Source: Chrysoperla carnea (Eukaryota > Arthropoda > Insecta > Neuroptera > Chrysopidae). Taken from it: a stretch of 64,000 bases of DNA. Within the stretch, counting starts at the first letter, position 1. Every line of letters begins with the position of its first letter. A program made the position numbers and the translations under genes. Positions 63,590-64,000 of the stretch are shown piece after piece. The notes below the pieces were generated by a model that made no database searches, had not been told where the DNA came from, and worked only from the letters and a program-made list of their open reading frames with translations. The DNA lies in the NCBI RefSeq assembly GCF_905475395.1, contig NC_058337.1, positions 130,221,960 through 130,285,959 on the forward strand, in the 5' to 3' direction.

Positions 63590-64000
63590 TTTATACCCTG
63601 TATATATGAAATATATATCAAGGTATACGAAATTCAGTCCCAGTTTTTAGAGCTTAGTATTGATCATTTTAATATTGATCATACAAACAAAATTTTGGTT
63701 TTGGTGTTCATAAAATCATTTAATTAGACTATTTCTGTCTGTCCGTCCTACTGTCTGTCCGTCATTCGTCATAAGACAATTCAAAAACGAAAAGAGTTAT
63801 CTAGTTGAAATTTTTGAGCGTATTCAGTTCGTAAAATGCTATAGGCCAGTTGGGTCTTGGGCATATAGGACCCATTTTGTAAGCCGTAAAAGGTACAACA
63901 AAAAATCGAATACAGAAAATTGTCCTAATAAAAAAATAAACTTTTATTTGAAGCATTTTTTCTTAAACAGCATTGTTTACCCACGAGGGTGCAAATAATA
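63590..64000 (-). repeat. Dispersed repeat R1, minus-strand copy cut by the window end
   Basis: Starts at the right terminus (TATATATGAAATATATATCA) and runs through GTGTTCATAAAATCATTTAA, CTGTCTGTCCGTC, CAATTCAAAAACGAAAAGAG to CCCACGAGGGTGCAAATAAT at the last base. The left end lies beyond the window. Confidence 0.75.

Larger units (their letters stand above)
62590..64000. other. Upstream region of the SLC16-like gene; no further gene
   Basis: AT-rich sequence that should contain the 5' UTR and promoter of the minus-strand transporter. From 63078 on it is mainly repeat R1 fragments. Confidence 0.5.

Noticed and set aside
1-64000. CRISPR array, bacterial operon or phage system
   Set aside because: The window is eukaryotic: introns, poly(A) signals and retrotransposons throughout; no regularly spaced direct repeats with unique spacers.

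Overview
This is a 64 kb stretch of AT-rich nuclear DNA from an insect. The evidence is small exons with GT-AG introns, genes spread over 1-16 kb, AATAAA signals just after stop codons, non-LTR retrotransposon ends with TAACC tails, tRNA-headed SINE-like elements and many MITE-like repeats. The insect order cannot be fixed from sequence alone. Gene models were built by joining splice sites by hand. All five full models keep an open frame through every junction.

Layout. Positions 1-14,400 hold no recognisable gene, only repeats. A probable first exon of an unidentified membrane-anchored protein lies on the minus strand at 14,466-14,667. A three-exon secreted Reeler-domain (Hdd11 / l(2)34Fc-like) protein is on the minus strand at 18,968-20,336. 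MNS1, a ciliary/flagellar coiled-coil protein, occupies 24,978-32,983 on the plus strand in ten exons. Wholly inside MNS1 intron 7, on the opposite strand, is a second axonemal gene: a calaxin/EFCAB1-like EF-hand protein (29,250-31,580, four exons). After about 9 kb of repeat-rich intergenic DNA, alkylglycerol monooxygenase (AGMO) covers 42,230-58,059 on the plus strand in nine exons. It converges on a minus-strand SLC16 monocarboxylate-transporter-like gene (59,124-62,589, seven exons).

How the genes relate. MNS1 and calaxin both belong to motile-cilium doublet and outer-dynein-arm biology, so the nesting puts two functionally linked genes in one transcription unit on opposite strands; in insects the likely shared site is the sperm flagellum. 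AGMO (ether-lipid cleavage), the transporter and the Reeler protein show no obvious functional link to them or to each other.

Repeats make up much of the rest. They include an unclassified dispersed family with at least six copies, two long palindromes, a 610 bp fold-back element in the transporter's last intron, TIR elements of mariner, pogo and hAT type, two kinds of LINE fragment, and a SINE whose 3' end matches one of those LINEs. The most notable points are the nested ciliary gene pair with a predicted antisense 3' overlap, and an in-frame 36 nt candidate microexon created by a tandem duplication inside MNS1.
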